A stretch of 64,000 nt of DNA from Charina bottae (taxonomy: Eukaryota > Chordata > Lepidosauria > Squamata > Charinaidae): positions 59,489,501 to 59,553,500 of the forward strand of contig JALMGJ010000001.1 of the NCBI GenBank assembly GCA_023362775.1. The letters run 5' to 3'. The notes below the pieces were generated by a model, which was not told where the DNA came from, did no database searches, and worked only from the letters and a program-made list of their open reading frames with translations. The translations under genes and the position numbers were made by a program. Numbering within the stretch: position 1 is the first letter of the stretch; each line of letters opens with the position of its first letter. Of the stretch, positions 47,941-61,204 are shown one piece after another.

Positions 47941-50121
47941 CTAGAAGGAAAAAGAAAAAAAGAAGACATTTCTTCAAATTCTCCAGGTATTACAGGGGCA
48001 AGCAACTTTGGGTAACTAGGGCCACAGGGCTCTGATGGCACCATTGACATGGTGATAATTTATTCATTCAAAGTAATTATACTCAAATCCTTCTCCTCTG
48101 TATAAGCTGGAATCAATAAAAACACAGATACGTAAAACATCCAAACAGAGAACTTTTACAGCAGTGAAGTATTATTATTTTTTTCTGAAACAGCTGCTTG
48201 ATTAAAAAAAAGGACAACAATGTAAATATTGAATACCTTCTAAAAATGGAAGGTTTTCTCCAGATTCTGGGCATCATAAGAGGGGACAGAGTTGAAAATT
48301 GAATCTCATTTTTTGGCTTTTTTTAAGGTGGGGGGGTAGGTGGTAGGGTCATCTAAAATAACCGTGTTAAGAAAAAACAAGGGAGAGAGATAAATTGTCC
48401 CATAAACATTTTGCTGTTTGGCATCAAGCTCCACTGGCAGGGAGGGTTGCGGGGGGCAGCTGGCCACACCTGACCTATTGCTGGTAGTTTCTCAGTTCCA
48501 CACATTTCAACTTGTTTCTAAGAACAAATGAAAATCCTGTGGGATGAGGCCTATTCTGTCCAAAATCCTCTTTCCAAAATGACCCATCAAATGCTCACAG
48601 GAAGCCCATAAGCAGAACAGAGAAGCCCTCCCCTCCCCCACTATTGTTCCATCAGAACTGATCTCTAGAAGCACGCCTTCTCAAGATAAATGGACCATTT
48701 CTATTTATTGATGGTCAGAGACCCAATGTTTAAAAAATGCCTACAAAACAAGTAAAATAAATTAAAAACAAATGTACCATATAGCCTCCACCTTTGTAAA
48801 CATTGCAAGTTGTAATCCTTTCTGTAGATCTGAACACGTATTTCTACTGTCAGGCATTAGCACCATTCCTACTCATTTAAGGTACTCTAGTTGTCAACTG
48901 CAGGGCTTGCTATCATTTCATATTTCTTTACACTGGCTTTTTGGCAGCGGGATGCTGCATGGAGCTGGTTGCTTTTTTACTACCAGATACTACCAGGTGT
49001 CCAAGTTTGAGTTTTTTGAAGCTAAGTTTTCTTTGAATTTGAGAGTCCAAGTCAACTTTACCGTTATGCATCGTGTGGTGGAATGGAACAGATACAGATT
49101 TAAACAAAGGTTATACTGCTCCCATTTTTATACATCCTTCAACATTGCAACCGTAACTGTGGTCTTCTTACTGCCACACGGACATTCCTTTTATAAGCCA
49201 CATTGAAATGAATGGGAGGGCTAAGATCAAGAGTAAGTCTTTTGCATATTGAATGCGATAGTCTGAAGGAGGAAATCTTCCTTCATGAAGCTAAACAGAG
49301 TGGAAATCTTCCATCTGTTCTAGAACACTGTTTACACTGGATTCTACAGAATATAGAAAGATTGCAATATTTCAGTATTTTCCACCAAAGGCTGTAGCTC
49401 GCAGGATCATTGAAGCAGGACCCATAGGTATAGCCTAGCTTTTCCTTCCATACACCCTGAGAAAATATGGACCTGTGACCCTAGCATCACTGAGCATGAA
49501 AAATCTAAGTGGAAACTAAAATAAAACGTTACAGTGTTTCTGACAATAGAAGGATTGCTTCTGCTGCATCATTCTTTGATTTCTCTTGGGTTTCTTTACA
49601 TACTCAGCCTGGATCTGAAGTACATCTTTTCTACTTTTAAAATACTCTCTTTCCCCTTGCTTTAATTTCTGTCAAGGTTGTATGCCCAAGATAGAGCAAT
49701 CAGTTAAGTTACAACAAACTGAAATGGGGATCTTATATTATTAAAATATTTTCCTCTACAGTCTCTACTCCGATTGTGGCTTTGATTGACTGGCCTGTCT
49801 TTAATCCAGAAACAGGAACAGTCCTACACAATCCACACAACCGATTCAAAAACTCAAACACAAGCTATTGAAGAATTGTGCTTAAAATGTATTATGAGGA
49901 CCAATGTTATTATTTAAATATATCAGCTATCTTAAGAAAAATCTGGTAGCCAATAAGGACTTTTATTGCTTTGGAAATGTTTATTGTTTTTGAAAAAAGG
50001 TTGGGTAAATGAAGTGTTACCATGATATGATCTATCAATTAATTAAAATGCAATTTGAATTGATAAAATACATTTTGCTGTTTTATAGCCCTAAAATTAC
50101 TCAGTTTTGTAAGATACTTAC
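47941..50121 (-). other. TGFB2: TGFB2 intron before the last coding exon
   Basis: A 2181-bp intron with GTAAGT donor (50121-50116) and AG acceptor (47942-47941). No repeat was recognised in it. The 144-codon plus-strand frame at 48772-49206 has no domain and lies antisense in the intron. Confidence 0.85.
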
Positions 50122-50275
50122 TCTACTGTGCTGAGTATCTGAGCTCCATAAATAGGGACAAGCTCCTGCACAGAAATTTGCATGGTATCCTTTAGGTTCA
50201 TGTATCCATTTCCATCCAAGATCTCTCTTGAAATCAATATAAAATGGACGCAGGCAGCAGTTATCTTGCACATTC
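50122..50275 (-). CDS. TGFB2: TGFB2 exon, first half of the mature ligand
   Basis: Encodes [20 protein letters not shown], the [15 protein letters not shown] segment and [16 protein letters not shown], i.e. mature residues 9-60: the 15/16 cysteine pair, the heel helix and the C44-x3-C48 knot cysteines. 154 bp: one base completing Arg9, then 51 codons. Acceptor TTTACAG at 50276 side, donor GTAAGT. From memory, human TGF-beta 2 has Leu at position 20 and Asn at 42, where this copy has Phe and His; position 20 lies before the helix and 42 is next to the cysteine knot. Confidence 0.97.
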
Positions 50276-51057
50276 CTGTAAATGGAATTGCAGACATATA
50301 TATTTAATAAGCTTCTGCCAGTGGGACTGCTCCTATGCAACAGATTCCTTGATGCAATAAACCATTTAGAGATGCAACAGAAAATCACTCAGAGATGCCT
50401 CTTTTGTTGGTGAATTTTATGAAGTCTTCAGTTTACTGATTTTTTTATGGCACACTTTCAGCACTCTCACGTTAATAAGATGTAGTTTCCAACTTGTCAG
50501 AAATAAATCTGAACCTAGTGCATAGGACTGCATCTTAAGTATATTCCATCATGAAACTGGTTGGACAGAAGAGTGTCAGTGGGAAAACTCTTCTTATATT
50601 ATCAGGCTCCCCACCTCCAGAATGGCTATTGGCCATTTTTAAAAAGGCACATTGAATCACTCTTCTGCTTTGGTTCTCAGTCTGTCACAGATTGTGGTAG
50701 GGAGAAATCCTTGAGTTTACACATACAAACACAAACACAAACACACACATTGTGAAGTTTAACGCTATACCTTTGTACTGTATGCCACTCTGATTCACAA
50801 CTCACAAACATTCAAGCATAAAAAGGAATTAATGAATGAAATGTTCAACACCATATAGTAATTATGAAATGGGACAAGAACAATTTTTAGGGAACATGTA
50901 TTAAAACAGGTTTTTAGGGATGTATTAAAATGGCATGTAACTAACAATGTATGGGCAAATATATTCAGGAAAGGTTATCTCTTCACTCCTTATGTTTATG
51001 ACTATTTATGTTTTACTTTGTTTTGTTTTTGTTGTTTGGGAATCAGGTGGCCTAAAA

Positions 51058-51292
51058 ATTAAAATAAAATAAAATAAAATAAAATAAAATAAAATAAAAT
51101 AAAATAAAATAAAATAAAATAAAATAAAATAAAATAAAATAAAATAAAATAAAATAAAATAATAAAATAAAATAAAATAAAATAAAATACAATAAAATAC
51201 AATAAAATACAATAAAATACAATAATAAAATAAAATACAATAATAAAATAAAATAAAATAATAAAATAAAATAAAATAAAATAAAATAAAAT
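51058..51292. repeat. (AAAAT)n pentanucleotide array in TGFB2 intron
   Basis: About 235 bp of AAAAT (TTTTA in the gene's sense), with AATAC and AATAAT variants towards the right. Open frames of Phe/Ile/Leu/Tyr on the minus strand are artefacts. Confidence 0.97.
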
Positions 51293-52344
51293 TTGTAATC
51301 TGCTCCTTTCCAGCTAGGAGTTTAGAAGGAAAAAGAGCATGGCGGTCCTTGTTTCACTTGGCTAATAATGGCTTTGCATGTGCCATACAGTGTGTTAAGA
51401 TTTCCTGCAGATATTTCAAGTTTCTGTTTCTATCTTATAATTTTGTATATGCTATCAGTCATAACTAGATATAATTCTCACATTCATCTCTAAGACTGGC
51501 TAGAGATTTTTATTGGCATCCTTAAGTAAATTATACTTTTATGTTTCTCTGTTTCAAGGAAAATGGATATCAAATATACTGTATATTGCTCAAAGCAAAA
51601 GAGGAAAGTGGAACAAATTCTAGCCTGCTGGCTGCTAGGGTTCTTGAAAAGGTGGGTCTTGTTCTGGTTAATGTGATTAGAGGCACATCTGCAACACATC
51701 TGCAGGTGCAGAATCAAGAAGCTGCCTTAGCCATTCATAGGAAAAAATACGGGTCCTCAATTTCCAGGGCAGTTAGAGGACAGTTCTCTTTTTCAAGGAA
51801 CCCTTTATTTGAACAATGGACCCAAACTAGGTCTAGCTGAAAGTGAAGGGATTATAGGAGCAGGGACCTTGAAGCTGTGCCTTAACGATCAGCACCAAAT
51901 GACAGATTCAGCAGATGCACGACTCTCCTGGTCAGCCTCCCTCATTGCAATGACATGTACTGCATTGCTATTCAAATCATAATAACCATTTCTACAAGTT
52001 TATATATACAGTTTCTTTTGAGCAGAGTCTGATTTTTGAGACTTCGTGGACCCATCCATGCAATTTTCTCGGGAAGAGTACAGAAGGGGTTTATCATACC
52101 ATATTATGGCCTCCCAATCTGGCCTATAGTCCTGGTATTCCCTAGAAGACTCTGTTCAGAAAGGTCCTGATTCTATTTATCTTCCAAACCCAGACAAGAT
52201 CAGCCAAATGCTGTCACTTGCTGCAGTCTATTTTTACAACTGCATCCATACAAATAAATTAGCAAATGCAAAATTTATCCAGATGAATGCTCTCAGTTAT
52301 GCTATTTGTGTGGGAGGGGAGAGGCAGAGGAATTTTTCTTTAAC

Positions 52345-53510
52345 TAAGCTTATAAACTGTTCCAGTAGCAACTGACTCTGAGTGGTTTACATTCATAATT
52401 TAAGCAATAGGATCAAAACAAAATACAGCCATAAAATATAATCACTTGCCTCCTGACAGAAATAAGCAATGACCCAACAACAAAAAGAGCAGCCCCCTGC
52501 AAGAGTGAAATAATATAACCCCGTCAAACCTGAAAGGCTTGCCAAAAAGCCAATTTTTCATGATTTTAAAAGAACCCAAGGAATTGGGGCCAACTTGATC
52601 TCAGGGGGGAATGGGGTTCCATAGAAAGGGGGCAATGATCGAGAAAGGGCAACCCTGTGGTTCCTGCAAGTGATTCTTCCAAGGGATAGGGATCTAGAGC
52701 AAGCCTTCCCTTCCAGTTCTTATTAGACAGGCAGTAGCTACCAAAGCATGTGGTCCTGCAGATATCCAGGACCTGAGCCATGTACTGTATGCCTTTAAAG
52801 GTGAAGAACAGCACCATAAATTGCAGCTGGAAGCCAACTGGTAACCGGTGCAGCTCTTGAAGTAGTTGTGTTATGTGGGCAAATTAACTGGTCTCCATGA
52901 CTACCTGAGCCACTGCTTTCTGGACCAGCTACAGCTTCTAGATCAGCGTTTCTCAACCTTGGCGACTTTAAGATGTATGGACTTCAACTCCCAGGATTCC
53001 CCAGCCAGCATGCTGAAGTCCACACATCTTAAAGTTGCAATGGTTGAGAAACACTGTTCTAGATGGTCTTCAAGGGTAGCCCCAGATAGTATATTGCAGT
53101 AATCAGAATGAGAGGTAAGCAAGGCATGAGTGATAGTCAGTAGTGCCTCCTGAACCAGTAAAGGCCATAACTAGTGCACAAGATGGAGTGGTGGAAAGGC
53201 CTTCCTAGCCACTGTTGCCACCTGCTCTTCCAGCAGGAGCTTTGAGTCCAGGAGGATCTCCATATTACAAGCCAGTTCTGCACAGGAAATGCAATCTTGT
53301 CCAGTACCAAAGATGGAATATTCCTGGTATCAGAAGGCTTCTGAACCCAAAGCCACTCTATCTTGCTGCAACTGAGCCTAAATTCCTCCCCATCCAAACC
53401 CTAACAGGTTCCAAGCATAGGACAGACCCTCAACCACATTCTCTGATTTCTGACACTGCATCAGCAGCTGCTCAATTACTACATGATTCTGAGCATATGC
53501 TCTTGCTTTA
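52345..53510 (-). mobile_element. L2 LINE fragment, sense to TGFB2, split by a MITE
   Basis: From a worn 3' tail (ACTGACTCTGAGTGGTTTAC near 52370) through the C-terminal coding region (GGTAACCGGTGCAGCTCTTG near 52842, TCTTCAAGGGTAGCCCCAGA near 53069) into a SKIEWLWVQKP segment near 53355. The MITE at 52944-53056 is inserted in it. Confidence 0.8.
52944..53056. mobile_element. hAT-like MITE nested in L2, complete, with 8-bp target duplication
   Basis: 113 bp made of two near-perfect 43-bp inverted arms: CAGCGTTTCTCAACC...GACTTCA and its complement ending GGTTGAGAAACACTG. TTCTAGAT is repeated exactly at 52936-52943 and 53057-53064. Eight-base duplications and CAG...CTG ends are hAT hallmarks. 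No coding capacity. Confidence 0.9.
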
Positions 53511-54073
53511 TAGATTTAAGACATTTTACTAGAGCATAGTAATTCTGTTTGTTTAATTTTTCAGATTGGAGATAGCCAACCTTCCAAACTAGAATATACA
53601 GCCAAAATGTCACAGGGACTTTAACGGAGGTGCAAATAAAAGCAAATGTTATTCTTTAGTTAAATTGTAGTATAGATTGCCAGAAAATGAACATATGAGA
53701 TTTAGGGTTGTACATATAATATGATGAGTGTGAAGGCTCCCCCACTCTCTCAATCTGCTCCTTGAAGTTATGAAGCAGCTGCTTAATGGTTTCTTTGCCA
53801 GCTATCCTGAAGGAAGTGTCTTCTTCAAAGCAGCCACCCAAGTCCTTGAGCAGCTGCAGCCCTTCAAGGACTTTGAGGAACAAATCCAGAGAAGTACAAA
53901 CTTTTATCCAAAGTTATGTTCTTTTTTTGCGGGGGTATGTGTGTGTGTGTGACATGTTCCTTTCAATAGAATGCTGTTAAAATTATAAATAAAAAACAGA
54001 CATTAAAGAAAATGGTCTGCATTCATATTTCTACGCATGCACACAAGCTTGTAACATCTTAGTACATAATTAC

Positions 54074-54245
54074 CTAAAACAATAGGCAGCATCTAAAGCA
54101 CGCTTCTTCCGCCGACTGGACTGTTGCGACTCAAGTCTGTAGGAGGGTAATAACATTAGCAGAAGATGTGGGTTCTTCCCACTGTATTTTTTCCTACTGG
54201 ACTTTAAAGCTTTCTCACCACTGGAATAAGGGTGGTCATCAATAC
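54074..54245 (-). CDS. TGFB2: TGFB2 exon with the furin site
   Basis: Encodes the end of the latency-associated propeptide and mature residues 1-8. The product reads [20 protein letters not shown], then [28 protein letters not shown] and [13 protein letters not shown] is the furin-type cleavage site that releases the 112-residue ligand. 172 bp, entering with two bases of a split Gly and leaving with AG of Arg9. By my reckoning from the 414-residue human precursor this exon is two codons shorter here, in the poorly conserved linker. Confidence 0.95.
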
Positions 54246-55594
<1,349 letters not shown>

Positions 55595-55727
55595 CTTTGT
55601 GATGGAGCCATTCGTGTACAGCATCAGTTACATCAAAAGATAACCATTCACCTTCAGCTCTTGTCTTCACGACCTTGCTATCAATATAACGTTGCGTAGG
55701 TGAGGTGGGATCTTTGTTTCTGATCAT
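55595..55727 (-). CDS. TGFB2: TGFB2 exon, propeptide (start of the gene part in this window)
   Basis: Encodes [40 protein letters not shown] and LHHK of the latency-associated peptide; the [13 protein letters not shown] segment is highly conserved among TGF-beta propeptides. 133 bp: 44 codons and the first base of Asp. The Met at its start is internal, not the initiator; it follows acceptor CCTTGCAG directly. The upstream exons (about 510 bp of coding sequence expected) were not found up to 64 kb. Confidence 0.95.
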
Positions 55728-55861
55728 CTGCAAGGAAAAGAATGAAATTTATATTCTGTGATTTGGGGTTCTCACAATTTAATTTGAAAAAAAGTAGCTA
55801 AGGGGGATTCAAAGCATAATACAGAAAATAACTGCAAATCTCAAGAGGTTGATCCATCCCT

Positions 55862-55974
55862 ATCATCCATCCATCCATCCATCCATCCATCCATCCATCC
55901 ATCCATCCCTATCATCCATCCATCCATCCATCCATCCATCCATCCATCCATCCATCCATCCATCTATCATCTAT
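55862..55974. repeat. (ATCC)n microsatellite close to a TGFB2 splice acceptor
   Basis: Two blocks of CATC/ATCC units separated by one CCTATC. In the gene's sense it is (GGAT)n, about 135 bp upstream of the exon at 55727. Confidence 0.95.
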
Positions 55975-57297
55975 CTCATGAAAACAAATTCTAACATAGT
56001 GCTTTGAACAATTTACACAGCAGAATTACATGAAAAAACAATATTGAAATATTTTGTAGAGATAGACAGCTCAACCTGCATGAGTGAGATTCTTTCCTTC
56101 ACATAGAGATTTTGCATACAAACTTCTCCAATATCTATTGCTTCACCATAACTTGAAATACATTTATCCAAATTTTCCTGATGTCATTCTTTCTTATATA
56201 AATGTCTATGATTCATCTCTTTTTCTTTACATTAAAGTAACCCTAACAACATTTTAAACCAATGCAAGATAGATAGATAGTTTAAGACATTCATCCCTGA
56301 CTGTAACTTTCATGAACAAATGCTTTTGTAGTGGCTTTTAACCAGGGAAAAATGGATATCTATGCCAATCTGTTCCTTGTCAGATTTCTTTTACGTTCCT
56401 AGAGTTTTGCATTTCTGAAATGTGGATCACTGTAATACAAGACAACCTCTAGAAGGCTTTGTTCATGACTGCACTAAGAAGCCAGCACTTCTTAATGTCT
56501 GAAATCTGGAGCCCATGACATAGAATGGCTTTCAAGATGATGACATCATACTCACTTCCTGGATTGCAACTTACAAATGAATGTGACAGTTCAGGTACAG
56601 ATTTTAATATATTACTACTTAATCTATTGACAATGGAAATATAATAAACAAAATGTTTAAGATGCATCTGTGAAAGTTTTGCAAGAGGTCTTAACTGCAT
56701 GATAGTGCAAAATCCAGTATCATGGATACTTAAAATAAAGAGTTTGGTTCAGACTTCAGTATGCCCTGCTCCTTATTCACAGCATTCCGGGAGACCAAAG
56801 ATGTGTCCGAATGAGCATTCAAAGGGTGAGTCTCATATAGATGACCCATCCTATACCTACTTTAAAGTTCTCTCTAACCAAGATCTTTCTTCCCTTAAAA
56901 AATATAATGTGGTCGCTAGGAGTTGAAAATGACATGATGGCACATAATCAATCAATCAATCAATCGTTATATTGGAAATCCAGTACTGATGGGACAGAAC
57001 AAGCATCCCATTCCAGATATTGCCAGAATGGACTAAAGTGTAAGCCTTCCCAGGTGCACCAGACAGGAAATACAAGCAGATGAGCTAATCCTACTTTATT
57101 GTAAGGCTACATTAACAGAATCTTCCAAGTCTGAAAGTACAGAAAGTACCGTCTCCTTTGCAGTCTGAGAAGTTAGGGAGAATCCCTTGTGAGTCTTTTT
57201 GTTCTCCCCATTATGCAGCTGTGGGCTATGCTCTCTCTTATCTGACTGTTCCCTAGGCAGCATCTCTTCGCCCCATCTCTTAAGGTCTTTGTCACAT

Positions 57298-57340
57298 TTG
57301 TTGTTGTTCAGTCGTTAAGTCGTGTCCGACTCTTCGTGAA
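57298..57340 (-). mobile_element. Bov-B 3' terminal scrap
   Basis: TTGTTGTTCAGTCGTTAAGT and CGTGTCCGACTCTTCGTGA match the Bov-B 3' end seen at 36538-36580. Only about 43 bp, so either extreme 5' truncation or the tail of a Bov-B-mobilised SINE. Confidence 0.7.
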
Positions 57341-58204
57341 GCAAACATAATCCTAGATGCGCTAAGCTAATTTTCGTTACACTAACTATAATCCAGACAA
57401 CACACATTAATTGCAAATGAGATACTGACAATACCAAGAACTCAGTTCATCTATCAAGCGTAAGTCTTTAACTTCCCATGGAACTTCTTTTACAGTAAAC
57501 ATCCAAGTATTTTGTTTTCATCAAAGCATAATTATGGCTTCCTACATTTAGGATGCTTCTAGGCATATACTTTGCCCAAATCCTTTTTGTATATCTTGGC
57601 CGGATGCCCTTCTTTGTACATCATCTCTAAGTGCCTGCCCAATGGAAGTTAACTTTGTGGCTTCAGAATGCATGATCTCTCTGCTTTTTTACCACTGAGA
57701 ATTACCATTTTTCCATTTGTCTCAGAAGATAATGATAGACAGTACTTCTGCTCTCTCTCTCTTCCTCCTCCTGTCAGTTCACTGTCTTTCTCTCTTGTTC
57801 TTAATCCTTCTGGGATACCTTCAAGCCTTTGCTTTGTAACTAAGCTTTCATAATTTGATATGTCTGTTTCTTTTCTCTTGGTATATTTCCTTTTTTCAAT
57901 TAAGCCTTGAAGTCTCCACTTTACTCCTCTTTCTTGGAAATCTTATAGAGAAATTCCACTATTTAGATGAGAGGCTAGTCCTTAGTGAAATTCCACTGTC
58001 TAAATGAGGGCTGTTCCTTAGTTCCTGTATATTCAGTTAATATATAGGTTTTTGACCTACTGGATAGTAGCATCTTCAAAAAAAACAACAATGCCCCAGG
58101 TCATAATGGGAAGGAATTCCCTAGTGCCAGACTGATTCCATAAACATTCACTGTCCCTAAAAGAATTTTTGCAACATAGATGCAGATTCAGACATGTCCT
58201 AGAT

Positions 58205-58423
58205 CAGGGCTTTCCAAAGTTTTCCTGCGGCAACACACCAACCGCCATTGGTGTGTCGCCGCGGGAAAACCTGGAAGCGCTGCTGCCGCTTTCGGGTTTT
58301 TGCGCGCCGCCGTTGGTGTGTCGCTGCAGGAAAACCCGGAAGCACTGATGATGATCAGCGCTTCCGGGTTGTGTGGCGACACACCAGACTGTGTGTAGCG
58401 AGCACACAGTTTGGAAAGCTCTG
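58205..58423. mobile_element. hAT-like MITE, complete, with 8-bp target duplication
   Basis: 219 bp with ends CAGGGCTTTCCAAA and TTTGGAAAGCTCTG. TCCTAGAT is repeated exactly at 58197-58204 and 58424-58431. The interior is GC-rich and palindromic (GTGTGTCGCCGCGGGAAAAC against GTGTGTCGCTGCAGGAAAAC). The truncated relative is at 40662-40885. Confidence 0.9.
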
Positions 58424-59191
58424 TCCTAGATAGACTGGCTGATTCCTCACCAAATTTCAAGCAGTGAGTGATCTGAAGCATGCTCTCCAAATAAGATCTT
58501 AAAGAAATCTATATTCATACTGTATATGACGAGGGAGTTCTTTTGTATACCTGGCCCCAGACCAATGAGAGCTTTACAGTTCAAAATGGTTTTAAGACCA
58601 GGCTCCAAAGGAGCTTGTTCTCTGGGAGCACTGCTCAACACACAAATGCTTAGGGCTGTGTCTTCCCTTGCAAAGCAAAAGGTAACAGAATTAAAGTCCA
58701 GATGCTAGAGCTGCATGTCCACTACAGTCCAGTGGGTTAGAGACTCACACTGATGACATGCTTGGGAGAAAAACTGAAATCTGTCTCAAACACAAGCTAC
58801 ATCTTCTGCAGTCTGCTTTTTCCAGACTTTCCTAGAATATTTTAGCTTTCTTCTCACCCAGTAAATATGACTCAGCCATTTCATTATTCAAAATGTCATT
58901 TGATCATATTCAAAATCTTTTGGGTTTACAGGATTTTCCCTTACCCCCATCTCGTATCACAAGACTTTGTATCACAAGACTTCCAACTATCTCTCTCTTG
59001 AAAGCATGATGAAAAGCAAAATATCTTGGAAATAAATATATTTTTTATTTTATTTTCACTGTGGCGGGGCCAGAGTGAAAAAATGGGAGGAGAGACCATT
59101 TCTCTCTTTGAGGATAAACTGAAGAAGAGGGCCATACAGGGTCCCTTTAACTCCACAGAGGAAAGATGATTTGACAATATCAAATCTCTCT

Positions 59192-59488
59192 CCTGGACTT
59201 TAGAAAAAATCTAAAGACCTGGTTTTGCCATCATGCTTGGGGAGGGGAGGGGAATAGCCAGTCTTGGGGTTGGCTGATCACTTAGATCTACTTTGACCAA
59301 CCTTTCCGACCATGGGATAGTAAGAACTACCATTACTTGGATCAAATTGTATTAGATATTTTATTGAATTTTTTGTAGTATTTATGTTTTTATTGATTTT
59401 AAACTTATGCTGTGAACCGCCCAGGGTCCCTCCTTGCGGGGGAGATGGGCGGGATATAAATATGATGATAAATAAATAAATAAAATAA
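59192..59488 (+). mobile_element. L2 LINE 3' end, antisense to TGFB2
   Basis: TTTAGAAAAAATCTAAAGAC (FRKNLKTW) then CTGTGAACCGCCCAGGGTCC and CGGGGGAGATGGGCGGGATA, ending in ATAAATAAAT. Truncated just before the C-terminal coding segment. Confidence 0.85.
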
Positions 59489-61204
59489 ATAAAATATACT
59501 AAATATTACATAGTAAGTACTGTATATAACATAATAAATATAATAAACAGACCCTTCTGCATCTTACTATGCCTGAATATTAAGCAGTGGCATTAGCACA
59601 GATGCCTGCTTCTTGCTTGCTTGCTTGAAAGTGGTTGATGTTGTTGGCTGTTTGCTGAAAAGTGGTCCCATGAATAACTTTTGACAGCAGGGTTTTTGGC
59701 AACTTCAGCCACCTGCTAAATACTGCAGGTCGTGTTCTTCCTTCAGCTGGACTTCCTTAAAGCTATGCGGCTGCAAAGGGAAATAGAAACTGCAGAAACG
59801 GAAGCCAACTGGGGTCTTTCTTCTGGCTGCAACCAGCTTTGTATCTGGCAGGCACTGAGAACAGAGTGTGGACCTTAACAAGCTATTGTACGAGGTACAG
59901 CATTCTTGCCAAAATACAAAAGGTACAGTACGTATGACTTGCCAAATGGTTTAAAGCCTATAGTTCTGTGATCTGCTTCCTGTGATCCTGCCAAGCACGT
60001 TCATCATGCAAGATTGCAAATAACAAGTACATGTGGCACACAAATTAAACCCACTTACGGCTTGTATGGATGTAACACAACTACAGTGGATATTAATTGT
60101 TCATACTACCATAACAGTCTCTTAACAGCGGCTTCAATTTCCTCTATTTGTACTTCATCATGGTAAAAACTGGCATAGTTTAAAAATGAAAGTTTCTAGC
60201 CTTCGTGTCTGTGAGAAAAACATTTAAATGTGTTCAGGGGCTCTAAGGAAAAGCTACCATGGGCCTGCACAACTATCATTCCTCTGGTGCTTTCATCTTT
60301 ATTTCATTGCCAGTTCTTTATCTTGGCTGCTATAAGCACCACACCTTAGTGTCTGTAATCTCTTCAGCTTACATAAGGATAAAACAGTGCTCTAAGTTTG
60401 TCTTTCTTCCTGGGCCAGATATATTTTATCAAAAAGTCATCTTTGCCAAGATTTTTTTTCTGCTAGAGGTTAAAATGTATTAAGCTGTGAAAATACTGAA
60501 AATGTAATTTATTTTTGGCTTGCTTGAGAAATGATGACTCTGGATACTGTGTATTTCTATGCATCCATCTGCATCTGTGTAAAGAACGGAAGACAAGTGC
60601 ACAGTAAGTGTGCAATTAGCTTTTTGATTTAAAAAAAATGGGATGGACTACAACTTTAAGACTGTAGCTACTTGCATAAGCTGGTTTTGTGCTTCAGGAC
60701 TGAGTGGGAAATGCAGGTAATGATACTTCCCACCATGAAGCTGCCATATTACACCAGACTTCCTTCAGTGTACTCACTTGCACTAGCAGATTCCCCTAGG
60801 GGAAAATCAGTTGATAGTTGTTTTGTATTAATCATGTTCTAAAATAATTTATGGGGATTGAATGATTTAAAGGGACTGAAACTGGGGTAGAAGAATTTCA
60901 TTATAAAGGTATCATTCTCCGTCTTACTAGTCAGCCAAAAAAGTACCCTCAGAGCTAGGAGACGTTGTATCATCTTGCCATCCTGTCTTATTGACTTTAT
61001 ACTAGGAGCTGTCAAAATAATGGATAATTCATGGCAAATCAAACCTCTTCTTGGCTATCACTTGCCAGGCTATCACATGCTAGGTTTGATTAAAAACCAG
61101 AGCCATGAAACTAGAGCAAGTTGTTCCTATGGATGCTGATTTACAGAGGTCTTCCAGTTCATAGACAAAAAAAAGGTGCCTTTTGGACTTTTCAAAACCC
61201 TATA

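Larger units (their letters stand above)
50276..54073 (-). other. TGFB2: TGFB2 intron holding an AAAAT array and an L2 copy
   Basis: A 3798-bp intron, donor GTAATT, acceptor TTTACAG. It contains the pentanucleotide array at 51058-51292 and an L2 fragment with a nested MITE at 52345-53510. A codon-like stretch at 53700-53890 is unexplained. Confidence 0.85.

Noticed and set aside
48772..49206. 144-codon plus-strand frame in a TGFB2 intron
   Set aside because: No domain, no codon-like composition, and it is antisense to the gene.
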